DNA of 49,395 nucleotides from CADEEL01 sp050246475 (GCA_050246475.1 JBFWVZ010000010.1:1-49395); one strand, 5' to 3'; shown: positions 17,432-26,272, counted from the stretch's first letter. The notes: generated from the letters alone by a model not told the origin. Made by a program: numbers and translations.

Positions 17432-19024
17432 ATGATCAAGACAAACCTTTGGACGCTGGCCGGCGCGGCGCTCGCGATGACAGCGGCTGGCGCGCACGCG
17501 CAGAGCCAGACGCCCGCGCCCGTCGAGATGGGCGCGCTCTCGACGCTCAATGCGTGGACGGTTGGGTCGATCGCGCGCAATCAGGGTGCGCTGCCGCAAA
17601 CGATGTGGGCCGAAAGCGACGCGGCGCAGATCGGCGCGCTGATGGAACGCTTGCCGGACACTTTCGATTCGCCGGCCGCGTTCTCGTTGGCGCGCCGCGT
17701 GCTTGCTTCGGCGGCGGATGCGCCGGACGGAGAGGCCGGCGCGGAAGCCGCGCGCCAACGGTTCGAGGCGCTCGGGCGCATCGGCTTGGCTGACGATCTT
17801 GCGACGATGGCGGCGGGCGCGGGCGCCTCGGCGCTCTCCGATCCGTCGATCGCGCAATTCGCCGCGCAAGCGGAACTCGCGCGCGGGCGCGCCAACGATG
17901 CGTGCCAGCGCGCGCGCCTGGTCAATGCTGAAGCGCCGCCGCCCTTCATCTTGCGTGTGCGCGCCTTCTGCGCGGCGGCCGTGGGCGAAACGGCTGCAGC
18001 AGACCTTGCGCTCGAAGTGGCGCGCAGCGCCAACGCTGAGGATGCGTGGCTGCGCTCCGCGATCGGCGCGATGGCGGCGCCGCCCGCGCGCGCCGTACCC
18101 GCACGCTACGATACGAGCCTCAACGCCTCGGCTTCGCTGGCGGCGCGCCTTACGCCTGGCGCGAACCCACTCAACAATTCATCGACGCTCGCGCTCATCA
18201 CAGTCGCGCGCTCGGAGAACGCGCCTGCGGCCTTGCGCGCGCAAGCCGCCGCACTCGCGTTCCGGCGCGGGGTGCTGGGCGTGGCGCCCGCGCGCGCGGC
18301 GCTGATGGCGGAAGGCGTGACGACCGGGCTCTCCCCGCTCACCGTCGCGGCGCGCCAAGCGCAAGCGACGCCGGGAACGCTCGAGGCCGCGACCGCAATC
18401 GCCGCGGCGCTGCGGCAATCCTCCAGCTACATGGACTTTTTCGCGGCCGCGCGTCTCTTCCGCGACGACATCGCGCAACTCACAGCGGCGCCCGATCACG
18501 CCGCGGCGATCAATTTCGCGCGGGCGGCGGTCGCTATCGGCGACATGCAACTCGGCGCGCGCCTTGCCGAGAACGCGGCAGCCGCGGGCGCGACGCAAAC
18601 GCAGCTTGCCGCACTCAGCGCGGCGCTTGCGATCGGCGCGCGGATGAACGCGGAGGACGCCGCGCTCGTCATTCCGCGCCGCATCGAAGCCGGCGGAAGC
18701 GCGCGCGCGGTCTCGCGCGATGTGATCATCCTTTCGGCGATGGGGTTTCCATCCAACGGAGCGGCGCGCGCGCACCTGAGCGCGAATGCCGCGCAAGGCG
18801 GCCGGCGCGCGGACCAAGGCCTCCTCGCGGCGCTCAACGCCGCCGCGCAAGCCGGCGCGACGGGGGAGGCAGCACTGCTCGCGGCGCTCATTTGCGCGGA
18901 CGGGGCGGGATCGCTCGACGCGGATTCGCTCGCGACCGTGATCCGCGCACTGCGCACCGCCGATCTGGCGGATTCGGCGCGCGGCATCGCGATCGAAGCG
19001 CTCAATGCGGGCGCACCCTCCTGA
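17432..19024 (+). CDS. secreted alanine-rich helical-repeat protein of unknown function
   Basis: 530 residues. A signal peptide is seen (cleavage after AHA, residue 23). The rest is about a quarter alanine, almost all predicted helix and without obvious catalytic motifs, a pattern compatible with TPR-like or Sel1-like solenoid repeats in the periplasm. Two cysteines occur mid-protein (ANDACQRAR and FCAAA). It starts 6 bases after a small membrane protein gene and ends 21 bases before xerD. Not recognised as a named family; homologues are expected in related Caulobacterales given the conserved aroK/xerD junction. Confidence 0.75.
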   Translation: MIKTNLWTLAGAALAMTAAGAHAQSQTPAPVEMGALSTLNAWTVGSIARNQGALPQTMWAESDAAQIGALMERLPDTFDSPAAFSLARRVLASAADAPDGEAGAEAARQRFEALGRIGLADDLATMAAGAGASALSDPSIAQFAAQAELARGRANDACQRARLVNAEAPPPFILRVRAFCAAAVGETAAADLALEVARSANAEDAWLRSAIGAMAAPPARAVPARYDTSLNASASLAARLTPGANPLNNSSTLALITVARSENAPAALRAQAAALAFRRGVLGVAPARAALMAEGVTTGLSPLTVAARQAQATPGTLEAATAIAAALRQSSSYMDFFAAARLFRDDIAQLTAAPDHAAAINFARAAVAIGDMQLGARLAENAAAAGATQTQLAALSAALAIGARMNAEDAALVIPRRIEAGGSARAVSRDVIILSAMGFPSNGAARAHLSANAAQGGRRADQGLLAALNAAAQAGATGEAALLAALICADGAGSLDADSLATVIRALRTADLADSARGIAIEALNAGAPS

Positions 19025-19045
19025 GGAACATGCTATGGGCGCATC

Positions 19046-19978
19046 ATGAGCAATGCGCGCGTCGAAGCGTTTCTGGAAATGCTCTCCGCGGAACGCGGCG
19101 CGCGCGCCAACACGCTTGACGCCTACCGGCGCGATCTTGCGGACGCCGACGTGGAGATCCGGCGCGCGCAGCTCGCGCAGGCGAGCGCAGACGACGTGGA
19201 AACCTATGTGCAGGGCCTCGCGAAGCGCGGGCTGTCGGCCGCGACGATCCGGCGGCGCATCTCGGCGCTCAAGCAATTCTATCGCTTCCTGCTCGAGGAA
19301 GGCGACCGGAGCGACGATCCAGCTGCACGGATCGAGCCGCCCGCGCGCAAGCGCGCGCTGCCGAAAACGCTCTCCGGGGAAGACATCGCCCGGCTGATCG
19401 ACGGCACGTCGGGCGGAGACGCGACGTCGCTCAGGGACCGCGCGCTCATCGAGATGCTCTATGGCGGCGGGTTCCGGGTGAGCGAGCTGGTGTCGCTGCC
19501 GTTTGGCGCGGCGCCGAAGCCCGGCCAAGCGCACATGATCATCACCGGCAAGGGAGGGCGCGAGCGCATGGTCGTGCTCGGAGGGCCGGCGCTTGACGCG
19601 CTCGACGCCTATCTCGCGGCCCGCGCGGCTTTTTTACCCAAGCAAACGCTCAAGCGAGAGAAGGCGAGCAAGTTCCTCTTCCCCTCCCCCACCGCCAAGG
19701 ACGGCAAGTTGACGCGCCGGCGTGTGGCGCAAGTCCTGGCGCAGGCCGCGCGCGCCGCCGGGCTCGATCCTAAACGCGTCTCGCCGCATGTGCTCCGGCA
19801 CGCATTCGCGACGCATCTTGTGGAGGGCGGCGCGGATCTGCGCACCGTGCAGATGCTGCTGGGGCACGCCGACATTTCGACGACGCAAATCTACACGCAC
19901 GTCGCGGACGGGCGATTGCGGGCGATCGTTGAGAGCGCGCATCCGCTGGCGCGCAGAAGCGCAAAGGCCGCGCCCTAG
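19046..19978 (+). CDS. xerD: site-specific tyrosine recombinase XerD
   Basis: Resolves chromosome dimers at dif together with XerC. 310 residues. An N-terminal SAM-like core-binding domain spans about 1-95 (TLDAYRRDL, RRRISALKQFYRFLLEEG) and the catalytic domain follows. The catalytic residues are visible: R in GGFRVSELVSL (near 147), K in ITGKGGRER, H and R in SPHVLRHAFATH, H in LLGHADISTTQ, and the nucleophile Y in IYTHV (near 282). XerD rather than XerC is inferred from the position beside aroK-aroB, an arrangement common in alphaproteobacteria. No dif site was identified here. Confidence 0.92.
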   Translation: MSNARVEAFLEMLSAERGARANTLDAYRRDLADADVEIRRAQLAQASADDVETYVQGLAKRGLSAATIRRRISALKQFYRFLLEEGDRSDDPAARIEPPARKRALPKTLSGEDIARLIDGTSGGDATSLRDRALIEMLYGGGFRVSELVSLPFGAAPKPGQAHMIITGKGGRERMVVLGGPALDALDAYLAARAAFLPKQTLKREKASKFLFPSPTAKDGKLTRRRVAQVLAQAARAAGLDPKRVSPHVLRHAFATHLVEGGADLRTVQMLLGHADISTTQIYTHVADGRLRAIVESAHPLARRSAKAAP

Positions 19979-19996
19979 CCGCGCGGCCCGCTTCGC

Positions 19997-20482
19997 TTAG
20001 GGGACGACCCAAGTGTGGGCGCCGGCATTGTTGCCCTCGTTGGTTTCGCCGACCGTCATGCCCGCATCGGCCATGAAGGTGAAGTCGTACGAGCCGGCCG
20101 GGAACGGCGTGATCGCGCCCCAGAACGCGAGATTGTGATTGTGCACGTGTCCGACCGGCAGCGCCGGCACGTGAATCACCAATTTGTTCGGATACGCGCC
20201 GTTGGTGTAGCGGCGCAGATAGCGGCCGGGAATCTCCGGGCAGCCGCCGCGCCGGCCCGTGACGTTGCATTCGACCGTCACGATTGACGGCGTGGATGCC
20301 GCCGTGCCCGCATTGCGGACGGAGACGACGCCGTGCTCGATGCGCGAGGGGATCGGCACAAGATCCGGCGCGCGCGCCGTCAGACGGCTCGGCCCCGCGG
20401 GCTGAGCGGAAGCGACGCCCGCTGAAGCCGCCAAAGCGGCCGCGACCAGGAATGACGCGAGCGTCAATGATTTGCGTGACAT
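19997..20482 (-). CDS. secreted CARDB-like protein
   Basis: 161 residues. A signal peptide with cleavage after ASA (residue 26) is seen. The mature part is a single beta-rich domain with DLVPIPSRIEHGVVSVRNAG, a pair of cysteines (VECNVTGRRGGCPE) likely to be disulfide-bonded, and the closing motif VGETNEGNNAGAHTWVV. This is the typical end of CARDB/immunoglobulin-like domains used for cell adhesion or exported enzymes. Such domains are usually found in tandem; here one stands alone. It is convergent with xerD, 18 bp apart. Function not recognised. Confidence 0.7.
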   Translation of the reverse strand: MSRKSLTLASFLVAAALAASAGVASAQPAGPSRLTARAPDLVPIPSRIEHGVVSVRNAGTAASTPSIVTVECNVTGRRGGCPEIPGRYLRRYTNGAYPNKLVIHVPALPVGHVHNHNLAFWGAITPFPAGSYDFTFMADAGMTVGETNEGNNAGAHTWVVP

Positions 20483-20534
20483 GACTTATCCCTATCTAGA
20501 CGTCCCTCGTTGGGGCGCGACTAGCGCAGATGCG

Positions 20535-20954
20535 TCATGAATCGCCGGTGAACCCGACATCGCGCCGCGCCACGAGGATCATGACAATAGCGCCCGCGAT
20601 GAAATCGACGAGCATAAAGAACAGAATGAGGAAGAATTCCGTCGTGCCGAACGCGCGCACCAACAGGAAGAGGATCAGGGAAATCGTGAAGAGCAGAAAC
20701 GAGAGCACGTTTTCGACGAGCGCCGCGCCCGTGGGCCTTGTCGATTTGATGATCTCGAAGAAGAGAATGAGCGCGGCGAAGAGCGTCGCGACATGGCCTT
20801 TCGTCAACACCCAAACGGCGCCGGACGGCAGAGCCATGGATGAAATCGGCGCGGCCATGCCGCCGGCCGTGTCATCGCCGCCGGTGAGCGCGAAGAGCGC
20901 GTAGAGCAGCAGCGGAAAAATGAGCAGCGGCGTGGTGCGGATGATGGTGAGCAT
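20535..20954 (-). CDS. conserved four-helix membrane protein
   Basis: 139 residues with about four transmembrane helices (IIRTTPLLIFPLLLYALFAL; ATLFAALILFFEIIKS; VLSFLLFTISLILFLLV; FFLILFFMLVDFIAGAIVMI). No catalytic motif is seen. It lies 55 bp downstream of the malyl-CoA-lyase-type gene on the same strand. Not recognised. The charged pair in LILFFEIIKS, next to the membrane, is the only notable polar feature. Confidence 0.7.
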   Translation of the reverse strand: MLTIIRTTPLLIFPLLLYALFALTGGDDTAGGMAAPISSMALPSGAVWVLTKGHVATLFAALILFFEIIKSTRPTGAALVENVLSFLLFTISLILFLLVRAFGTTEFFLILFFMLVDFIAGAIVMILVARRDVGFTGDS

Positions 20955-21009
20955 GATCGCCTCGTCCTGGCCCGCATGCTTAACACGCTCAGCGGGTTAG
21001 AGTTTCGCC

Positions 21010-22059
21010 TCACAAACCATAGGAAGCAGCCATTTCTTTGTCCTTGGCGGCAACCTGTTTCGCCAGATCGACGATGACTTTCGCCTGCTTCCAGGTGGCG
21101 TCGTCCTGCATTTTGCCGTCGAGCATGGCGACTCCGGTTCCGTCCGGCATGGCCTCCAGAATCCGCAGCGCGAACTTCACTTCGTCCGGGTCCGGATTAA
21201 AGACTTTCTTGGCGATGGCGATTTGGGAGGGATGGAGGCTCCAGGCGCCGACGCAGCCCATGAGAAACGCGTTGCGGAATTGCTGTTCGCAGGCCTCGGG
21301 ATCGTCGATGGCGCCGAAGGGGCCGTAGAAGGGCTTGATGCCCGCCATGCCGCAGGCATCGACCATCTTGGCGAAGGTGTAGTGCCAGAGGTCCTGCTGC
21401 GCGGCGTGGCGCTCGCCTCCATCCGCGCGCGGGTCCTCGATGACTTTGTAGCCGGGGTGCCCCCCGCCGACGCGCGTCGTCTTCATCTTGCGGCTTGCGG
21501 CCAAGTCCGCGGGGCCCAGAGAAATGCCCTGCATGCGCGGGGATGCGCCCGCGATCGCCTCGACATTGGCGACGCCTTCGGCGGTCTCCAAGATTGCGTG
21601 GAGCAGGATCGGCTTCTTCAGTTGATGCTTGGCTTCAAGCAGCGCCAAGAGCTGATCCATGTAGTGAATGTCCCACGGGCCTTCGACCTTCGGGATCATC
21701 ATCACGTCCAAGCGATCGCCGACGCCCGCAACGAGTTCATTCACGTCATCCAGATGCCAGGGCGAATTGAGCGGATTGATGCGCGACCAATAGCCGACGC
21801 CGAGCTTTCTGAAATCGATGACGCGGCCCATCTCGACCGCGCCGGCGCGCGCGGCCTCCTTCGCGTCGGCCGGGATCGCATCCTCAAGATTGGCCAGGAC
21901 GACATCGACCTCCTTGGCCACGTCCGGAATCTTGGCGCGCACCTTCTCAAGATGAGACGGCACGAAGTGGATCATGCGTTCGAGCGTGACCGGCAGTTCG
22001 CGCAGCGGCGCGGGCGCGCCCGCCGCCAGCGGCTTGAAGAACGAACGCGGGGTTTTCAT
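21010..22059 (-). CDS. HpcH/HpaI-family malyl-CoA lyase / malyl-CoA thioesterase-like enzyme
   Basis: 349 residues of the citrate-lyase-beta/malyl-CoA lyase class. NLEDAIPADAKEAAR is the acidic/metal motif. PKVEG carries the metal-binding Glu, and the signature ILETAEGVANVEAIAGASPR is followed by GISLGPADLAASRKMKTTRV and WSLHPSQIAIA. These match L-malyl-CoA/beta-methylmalyl-CoA lyases and the related (3S)-malyl-CoA thioesterases. The two activities cannot be separated by eye. The start is ATG 22059 because GGAGG lies upstream and earlier residues are unlike the family. 58 bp separate it from aguB; a metabolic link to agmatine use is not obvious. Confidence 0.88.
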   Translation of the reverse strand: MKTPRSFFKPLAAGAPAPLRELPVTLERMIHFVPSHLEKVRAKIPDVAKEVDVVLANLEDAIPADAKEAARAGAVEMGRVIDFRKLGVGYWSRINPLNSPWHLDDVNELVAGVGDRLDVMMIPKVEGPWDIHYMDQLLALLEAKHQLKKPILLHAILETAEGVANVEAIAGASPRMQGISLGPADLAASRKMKTTRVGGGHPGYKVIEDPRADGGERHAAQQDLWHYTFAKMVDACGMAGIKPFYGPFGAIDDPEACEQQFRNAFLMGCVGAWSLHPSQIAIAKKVFNPDPDEVKFALRILEAMPDGTGVAMLDGKMQDDATWKQAKVIVDLAKQVAAKDKEMAASYGL

Positions 22060-22117
22060 GCGCGGCCTCCGCCTTCGCACGTGCAGCAATGCGCGCGCGG
22101 AGGCAAGAGCGCACGCC

Positions 22118-22951
22118 TTATTTGTAGAGTTCTGGGCGGCGATCCCGGAAGAAGCCCCAGGCGGCGCGGTGCGTGGCGAGGAAATCGAGATCGAAGGCGT
22201 GGGCGATGACGCCCTCCTCCTCGCCCAAGCTCGCGACCAGATCGCCGCGATGATCAGCGATGAAGGAGTGGCCGTAATAGGCTTGGCCGGTGGATTCCTT
22301 GCCGATGCGGTTTGCGGCGACGACGGGAATGACGTTCGACACCGCATGGCCCTGCATGGCGCGGCGCCACGGCTCGCGTGTGTCGAGCGATTGATCGTGC
22401 GGCTCGGAGCCGATCGCCGTGGGATAGAAGAGCACCTCGGCGCCGAGCAGCGTCATGCTGCGCGCGGATTCGGGAAACCATTGATCCCAGCAGATGCCGA
22501 CGCCCACGCGCCCGAATTTCGTCGGCCACACTTTGAAGCCGGTGTCGCCCGGGCGGAAATAGTATTTCTCCTGATAGCCGGGGCCATCCGGGATGTGCGT
22601 CTTGCGGTAGACGCCCATGAAGCTTCCATCCGCATCGATCATGGCGATGGAGTTGTAATAGGCGGGGCCGTCCTTCTCGAAGAAGGAGATCGGCAGCGCG
22701 ACGGAGAGTTCCTTCGCGAGCGGCGCGATCTTCTGCACGGCGGGATGCTCGTTGACGGGGAACGCGGTCGCGAACCAACGCTCTTCTTGGCTGGTGCAGA
22801 AGTACGGCCCCTGGAACAGTTCGCTCGGCAGGACGATTTGCGCGCCCATCTTCGCAGCGTCGCGAATGAGTCGCGCGGTCTTGGCGATGTTGGCCTCCAT
22901 ATCCTCGCCATATGAGGTTTGGATCGCGGCGACCTTCAGTGTACGGACCAT
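22118..22951 (-). CDS. aguB: N-carbamoylputrescine amidase
   Basis: Nitrilase-superfamily hydrolase that converts N-carbamoylputrescine to putrescine, CO2 and ammonia. 277 residues. The catalytic Glu is in LPSELFQGPYF, the Lys in YRKTHIPDGPG, and the Cys in GICWDQWFPESAR; the DQWFPE and GPYF contexts are specific to the AguB group. The start ATG 22951 has GGAG overlapping the previous stop. aguA lies two genes upstream on the same strand, giving the full agmatine-to-putrescine route. Confidence 0.95.
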   Translation of the reverse strand: MVRTLKVAAIQTSYGEDMEANIAKTARLIRDAAKMGAQIVLPSELFQGPYFCTSQEERWFATAFPVNEHPAVQKIAPLAKELSVALPISFFEKDGPAYYNSIAMIDADGSFMGVYRKTHIPDGPGYQEKYYFRPGDTGFKVWPTKFGRVGVGICWDQWFPESARSMTLLGAEVLFYPTAIGSEPHDQSLDTREPWRRAMQGHAVSNVIPVVAANRIGKESTGQAYYGHSFIADHRGDLVASLGEEEGVIAHAFDLDFLATHRAAWGFFRDRRPELYK

Positions 22952-22957
22952 TTCGTG

Positions 22958-23557
22958 CTACTCCCGGAAGGCCGCGGCCCAATCGAGCGCGGCCTCCAGC
23001 CTGTCATTGCCCCAATAGAGTTCGCCGTCCGGCGCGACGAAGCTTGGCGCACCGAACACGCCGGCCTTGATCGCGGCATCGGTCGTCGCGCGGAGCTTGT
23101 CCTTGGTTTCCTGCTGCGCGGCACGCTCCAGATAAGACTCCGCGTCGAGCCCCGCGGATCTCAGCGCACGCGCGATCGTCTCGGGCTTGGAGATATCCAA
23201 GCCTTCGCCGAACTCCAGGCGATAGATGAGGCGCGCGACTTGCGGGCGATGCTCATCTTCGACGGCCGTCGCCACACGCGCGGCGAGCAGCGAATTCTGC
23301 GGGAACGGATCGGGCGGCGCGAACGGCAGACGCTGCGCCTCACACAGACGCTCCATCTCGCGCCACATGTAGCGGCCTTTCGCCGGATAGAGGTTGAACG
23401 GCGAGGTCGTCCAATTCTGCGCGGCGAAGATCGGGCCCAGCAGAAACGGGCGCCAGTTCAACGTCACGCCGCGCTTGGCCGCCTCGATATCGGCGCGCAT
23501 GGCGCAGGGATAGGAATAGGTCGAGGCGAACTCGAAGAAGAAATCGAGCGCGCGCAT
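22958..23557 (-). CDS. DsbA-family 2-hydroxychromene-2-carboxylate isomerase-like protein
   Basis: 199 residues in a thioredoxin fold with helical insertion, as in kappa-class GST-like isomerases. FFFEFASTYSYPCAMR replaces the CxxC of DsbA with a Ser-type site. The cis-proline motif is VFGAPSFV near the C-terminus, followed by YWGNDRLE. Known members isomerise 2-hydroxychromene-2-carboxylate with glutathione in naphthalene degradation, but no aromatic pathway is visible here. The true substrate is probably different. ATG 23557 shares its A with the aguA TGA stop (TGATG), so the two are translationally coupled; aguB follows after 6 bases. Confidence 0.85.
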   Translation of the reverse strand: MRALDFFFEFASTYSYPCAMRADIEAAKRGVTLNWRPFLLGPIFAAQNWTTSPFNLYPAKGRYMWREMERLCEAQRLPFAPPDPFPQNSLLAARVATAVEDEHRPQVARLIYRLEFGEGLDISKPETIARALRSAGLDAESYLERAAQQETKDKLRATTDAAIKAGVFGAPSFVAPDGELYWGNDRLEAALDWAAAFRE

Positions 23558-24639
23558 CAGGCCGGCTCCTGCTGCGTGATGCAGTGGAACGAGCCGCCGC
23601 CGGTGAGGATGGCGTTGGAGGCAATGAAGCTGACGACGAATTCGCACATCGAGATATCCGCGGCGTCGTCGCCTGGATCGCTGTCGTCTCGCGATCTCGA
23701 TGAGCCGGGCTCTAGCGCTTTGGAAAATTCCATCAAAAGGTCCGCATTCTCGAACGTCGCGTTGTACGCTGGCGCGACGTAGCGACGGTTTCCCTGTTCG
23801 TCGCCGCAGATGATGAAGTTCATATGCGAGGCGGCCATCACGTCGCCCTCCGCGCTCAGCACGCGGCCGGGCGAGGCAACGCGACGGACTTCAAGCGTGC
23901 GGCCTTGCGCATCGGTCATCGCAGCCAGGGTGAGCGCGATTTCATCGAGAACGTCCGCATTCGGATCATCGTCCACCGGGTATTGGCAAACGACGATGCC
24001 GGGCGCGACAAACCGGGCGAGATTGTCGATGTGGCCGTCGGTGTGGTCGTTGGCGAGGCCCTCATCGAGCCAGAGAATTTTCTCGACGCCCAGCGCCGCT
24101 TTCAGCACGCGCTCAGCTTCGGCTTCGGTCCAGCCCGGATTGCGGTTCTCGTTCAGCAAGCACTGTCGCGTGGTGAGGAGCGTGCCCTCCCCGTCCATCT
24201 CGATCGCGCCGCCCTCCAGCACGAAATCGTGCGCGATCAGCGGAACTTCGGCTTTCGCCGCGACGGCGGCGGCGACCTCGTCATCGTGATCCAGGACGTA
24301 TTTGCCGCCCCAACCGTTGAAGCGGAAAGAGAACGCGACGTTCTCGGCGCCGCGCTTGGCAAAGATGGGGCCGGTGTCGCGGAGCCAGATATCGCCGAAG
24401 GCTTGCGGCACGATCTCGACGCCCGCCGGGAGCGCGGCGCGCGCGCTCTCAACCGCTTCAGCGCCCGAGGCCAGCACACGCACGCGCTCACCGGTCATCG
24501 CGAGCGCGCCGACCATTCCGGCGAATTCCTCGCGCGCGGGCGCGAGGTTTTCCTTCCAGAGAGAAGCGTCCGAGGGCCACGCCGTCCACAGCGCCTTGCG
24601 CGGCGCCCATTCCGCCGGGATGAAAACGTTCTGCGGCAC
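23557..24639 (-). CDS. aguA: agmatine deiminase, carrying an in-frame palindromic insertion
   Basis: Hydrolyses agmatine to N-carbamoylputrescine. About 360 residues of the peptidylarginine-deiminase fold. The substrate motifs are AFGDIWLRDTGPIF and FRFNGWGGK, the active-site DHTDGHIDN follows, and the nucleophilic Cys is in TGGGSFHCITQQEP at the C-terminus. The start is GTG 24639, with GGAG upstream; no ATG lies near the conserved beginning. Odd: between NADLLMEFSKAL and CEFVVSF there are about 20 extra residues (PGSSRSRDDSDPGDD...) where the family has a short loop. The DNA there is palindromic (see the repeat at 23647-23702). The catalytic residues are intact, so the enzyme may still work. 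Confidence 0.92.
   Translation of the reverse strand: MPQNVFIPAEWAPRKALWTAWPSDASLWKENLAPAREEFAGMVGALAMTGERVRVLASGAEAVESARAALPAGVEIVPQAFGDIWLRDTGPIFAKRGAENVAFSFRFNGWGGKYVLDHDDEVAAAVAAKAEVPLIAHDFVLEGGAIEMDGEGTLLTTRQCLLNENRNPGWTEAEAERVLKAALGVEKILWLDEGLANDHTDGHIDNLARFVAPGIVVCQYPVDDDPNADVLDEIALTLAAMTDAQGRTLEVRRVASPGRVLSAEGDVMAASHMNFIICGDEQGNRRYVAPAYNATFENADLLMEFSKALEPGSSRSRDDSDPGDDAADISMCEFVVSFIASNAILTGGGSFHCITQQEPA
23647..23702. repeat. palindromic element inserted in frame within aguA
   Basis: Nine-base arms CATCGAGAT (23647-23655) and ATCTCGATG (23694-23702) form a perfect inverted repeat around a 38-base loop. Just beyond lies the short palindrome GAGCCGGGCTC (23702-23712). The element encodes the extra loop of AguA without breaking the frame. 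It resembles, in behaviour, palindromic elements known to insert in frame in alphaproteobacterial genes. No second copy was found by eye in this window. Confidence 0.5.
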
Positions 24640-24691
24640 CAAGGGCTCCGGGAAAGGCGCGCTACATAGTGTCGGGCGCGCACAAAAACAA

Positions 24692-26272
24692 ATGCCAAGC
24701 AGGAGGCGACGCGTTAAGAGCCGCCTTGGGGAAGCGCCGGAGCCAGGATTGCCGATTTCGCGTTGGATGGAGGAGGCGCCCGCGCGCCTGATGGCGTGCG
24801 TGATCGCGGCGCTTCTGGCGCTCCGGATCGGCGCGCTCATCGCCTCCCCGCTCGAACTCCATTTCGACGAAGCGCAGTATTGGGATTGGTCGCGCGCGCT
24901 GGCGTGGGGCTATTTCTCGAAGCCGCCGCTCATCGCGTGGGTGATCTGGGCGTTCACGAGCGTCTTCGGAAACGCCGAGTGGGCCGTGCGGCTCGCGGCG
25001 CCGATCGCGCATGCATTCGGCGCATGGGCGCTCTTCCTGCTTGGGCGGCGCATCTACGGGGCGCATGCGGGCGTGTGGGCGGGCCTCATTTGGATGACGC
25101 TGCCGGCGGTGTGGCTTTCCTCCGCCATCATGTCCACGGACGCGCTGGCGATGCCGCTCTGGAGCTTTGCGCTCTATGCGCTCTGGCGGCTCATCGAAAC
25201 GCGCACATGGGTGTGGGCGATCTGGTTGGGCGTCGCGATCGGGCTGGGCGCACTGGCGAAATACGCGATGCTTTATTTCCCGCTCTGCGCGGGCTTGGCG
25301 GCCATTTGGTCTCCGCGCGTGCGCGCCGCGGTGCTTTCACCGCACGGCGCGGCGGCGGGCGCGATCGCGCTTCTGATCCTTGCGCCGAATCTGGCTTGGA
25401 ACGCGATGAACAGCTTCGCCACCGTCGAGCACACGGCGGCAAACGCCAATCTCGGCGGCGATCTGCTGCATCCCGAAGAGTTGCTTGAGTTCCTTGGCAG
25501 CCAAGCGGGCGTTGTCGGGCCGGTGCTGTTCGTCGCGCTCGGCTTCTGTCTCTTCCGCGCCGGGCGCGCGCCTTCCGCGCTCAAGGACGAAGACAAATTC
25601 CTGCTCGCCTTCGTGCTGCCGACACTCATCATCATTCTCACGCAAGCGCTCATCTCACGCGCGCATGCGAATTGGGCCGCAGCCGCCTATCCTGCCGCCA
25701 TCGTGTGGCTTTCCGGCCGGCTTCAACCGTCGGCGAACGGGCGGCGCACCCTGTGGGCGGCGTTTGCGACGCAAGTCCTGCTCGGCGCGCTCATCATCGC
25801 GGTCGGCGTCGGGCCAGCGCTGGGGGACCGCATCGGGCTCTCCGACGCCACCAAGCGTTTGCGCGGCTGGCGCGACACAGCGCAGGAAATCACGCTGCGC
25901 GTCAACGAGGGGCAATACAGCGCCATCGTTGTCGATCACCGCGCGCTCTATTTCGAGCTCAACTATTACCTCCGCGATGCGCGCGGCGCGTTGCCGCCGA
26001 TCCGCATGTGGGTGCTGAACGCGGAGGCCGGCAACCATGCCGAAGCGGCGGCCCCCGTGCGCGCCGGCGACAGCGCACGCGTGCTCGTGGTGCATCAAGT
26101 GCCGCGCTATCTGCCGTTCTTGCACAGCGATTTCGAACGCTGCACGCGACAGGCGGGCGCAACCATTCCTCTCGGCGGAGGCGAGACGCGCGTGCTCGCC
26201 TTCTCGGTGTGCGAGAATTTTCGCCCCGTTCCGCGCGACGCCGCGTTCCAGCGGCGCCTCGACGCGTCCTAG
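24692..26272 (+). CDS. GT39/ArnT-like membrane glycosyltransferase (PMT_2 family)
   Basis: About 526 residues with ten or more hydrophobic segments. The first periplasmic loop carries the hallmark HFDEAQYWDWSRALAWGYFS followed by KPPLIAWVIW, in which the acidic pair after TM1 is the catalytic base region of dolichyl-/undecaprenyl-phosphate-dependent transferases. About 150 soluble residues at the C-terminus probably lie in the periplasm. Known relatives modify lipid A or proteins with sugars from polyprenyl-phosphate carriers; the substrate here is unknown. ATG 24692 gives the longest form. TTG 24749 (better Shine-Dalgarno) or ATG 24767, just ahead of TM1, may be the true start. Divergent from aguA; shares a 4-base CTAG stop with the convergent DUF262 gene. 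Confidence 0.85.
   Translation: MPSRRRRVKSRLGEAPEPGLPISRWMEEAPARLMACVIAALLALRIGALIASPLELHFDEAQYWDWSRALAWGYFSKPPLIAWVIWAFTSVFGNAEWAVRLAAPIAHAFGAWALFLLGRRIYGAHAGVWAGLIWMTLPAVWLSSAIMSTDALAMPLWSFALYALWRLIETRTWVWAIWLGVAIGLGALAKYAMLYFPLCAGLAAIWSPRVRAAVLSPHGAAAGAIALLILAPNLAWNAMNSFATVEHTAANANLGGDLLHPEELLEFLGSQAGVVGPVLFVALGFCLFRAGRAPSALKDEDKFLLAFVLPTLIIILTQALISRAHANWAAAAYPAAIVWLSGRLQPSANGRRTLWAAFATQVLLGALIIAVGVGPALGDRIGLSDATKRLRGWRDTAQEITLRVNEGQYSAIVVDHRALYFELNYYLRDARGALPPIRMWVLNAEAGNHAEAAAPVRAGDSARVLVVHQVPRYLPFLHSDFERCTRQAGATIPLGGGETRVLAFSVCENFRPVPRDAAFQRRLDAS

Noticed and set aside
19046..19978. Integrase of a mobile island
   Set aside because: The tyrosine recombinase sits at the conserved aroK/aroB junction and matches XerD in length and motifs; no attachment-site repeats or cargo boundary seen.
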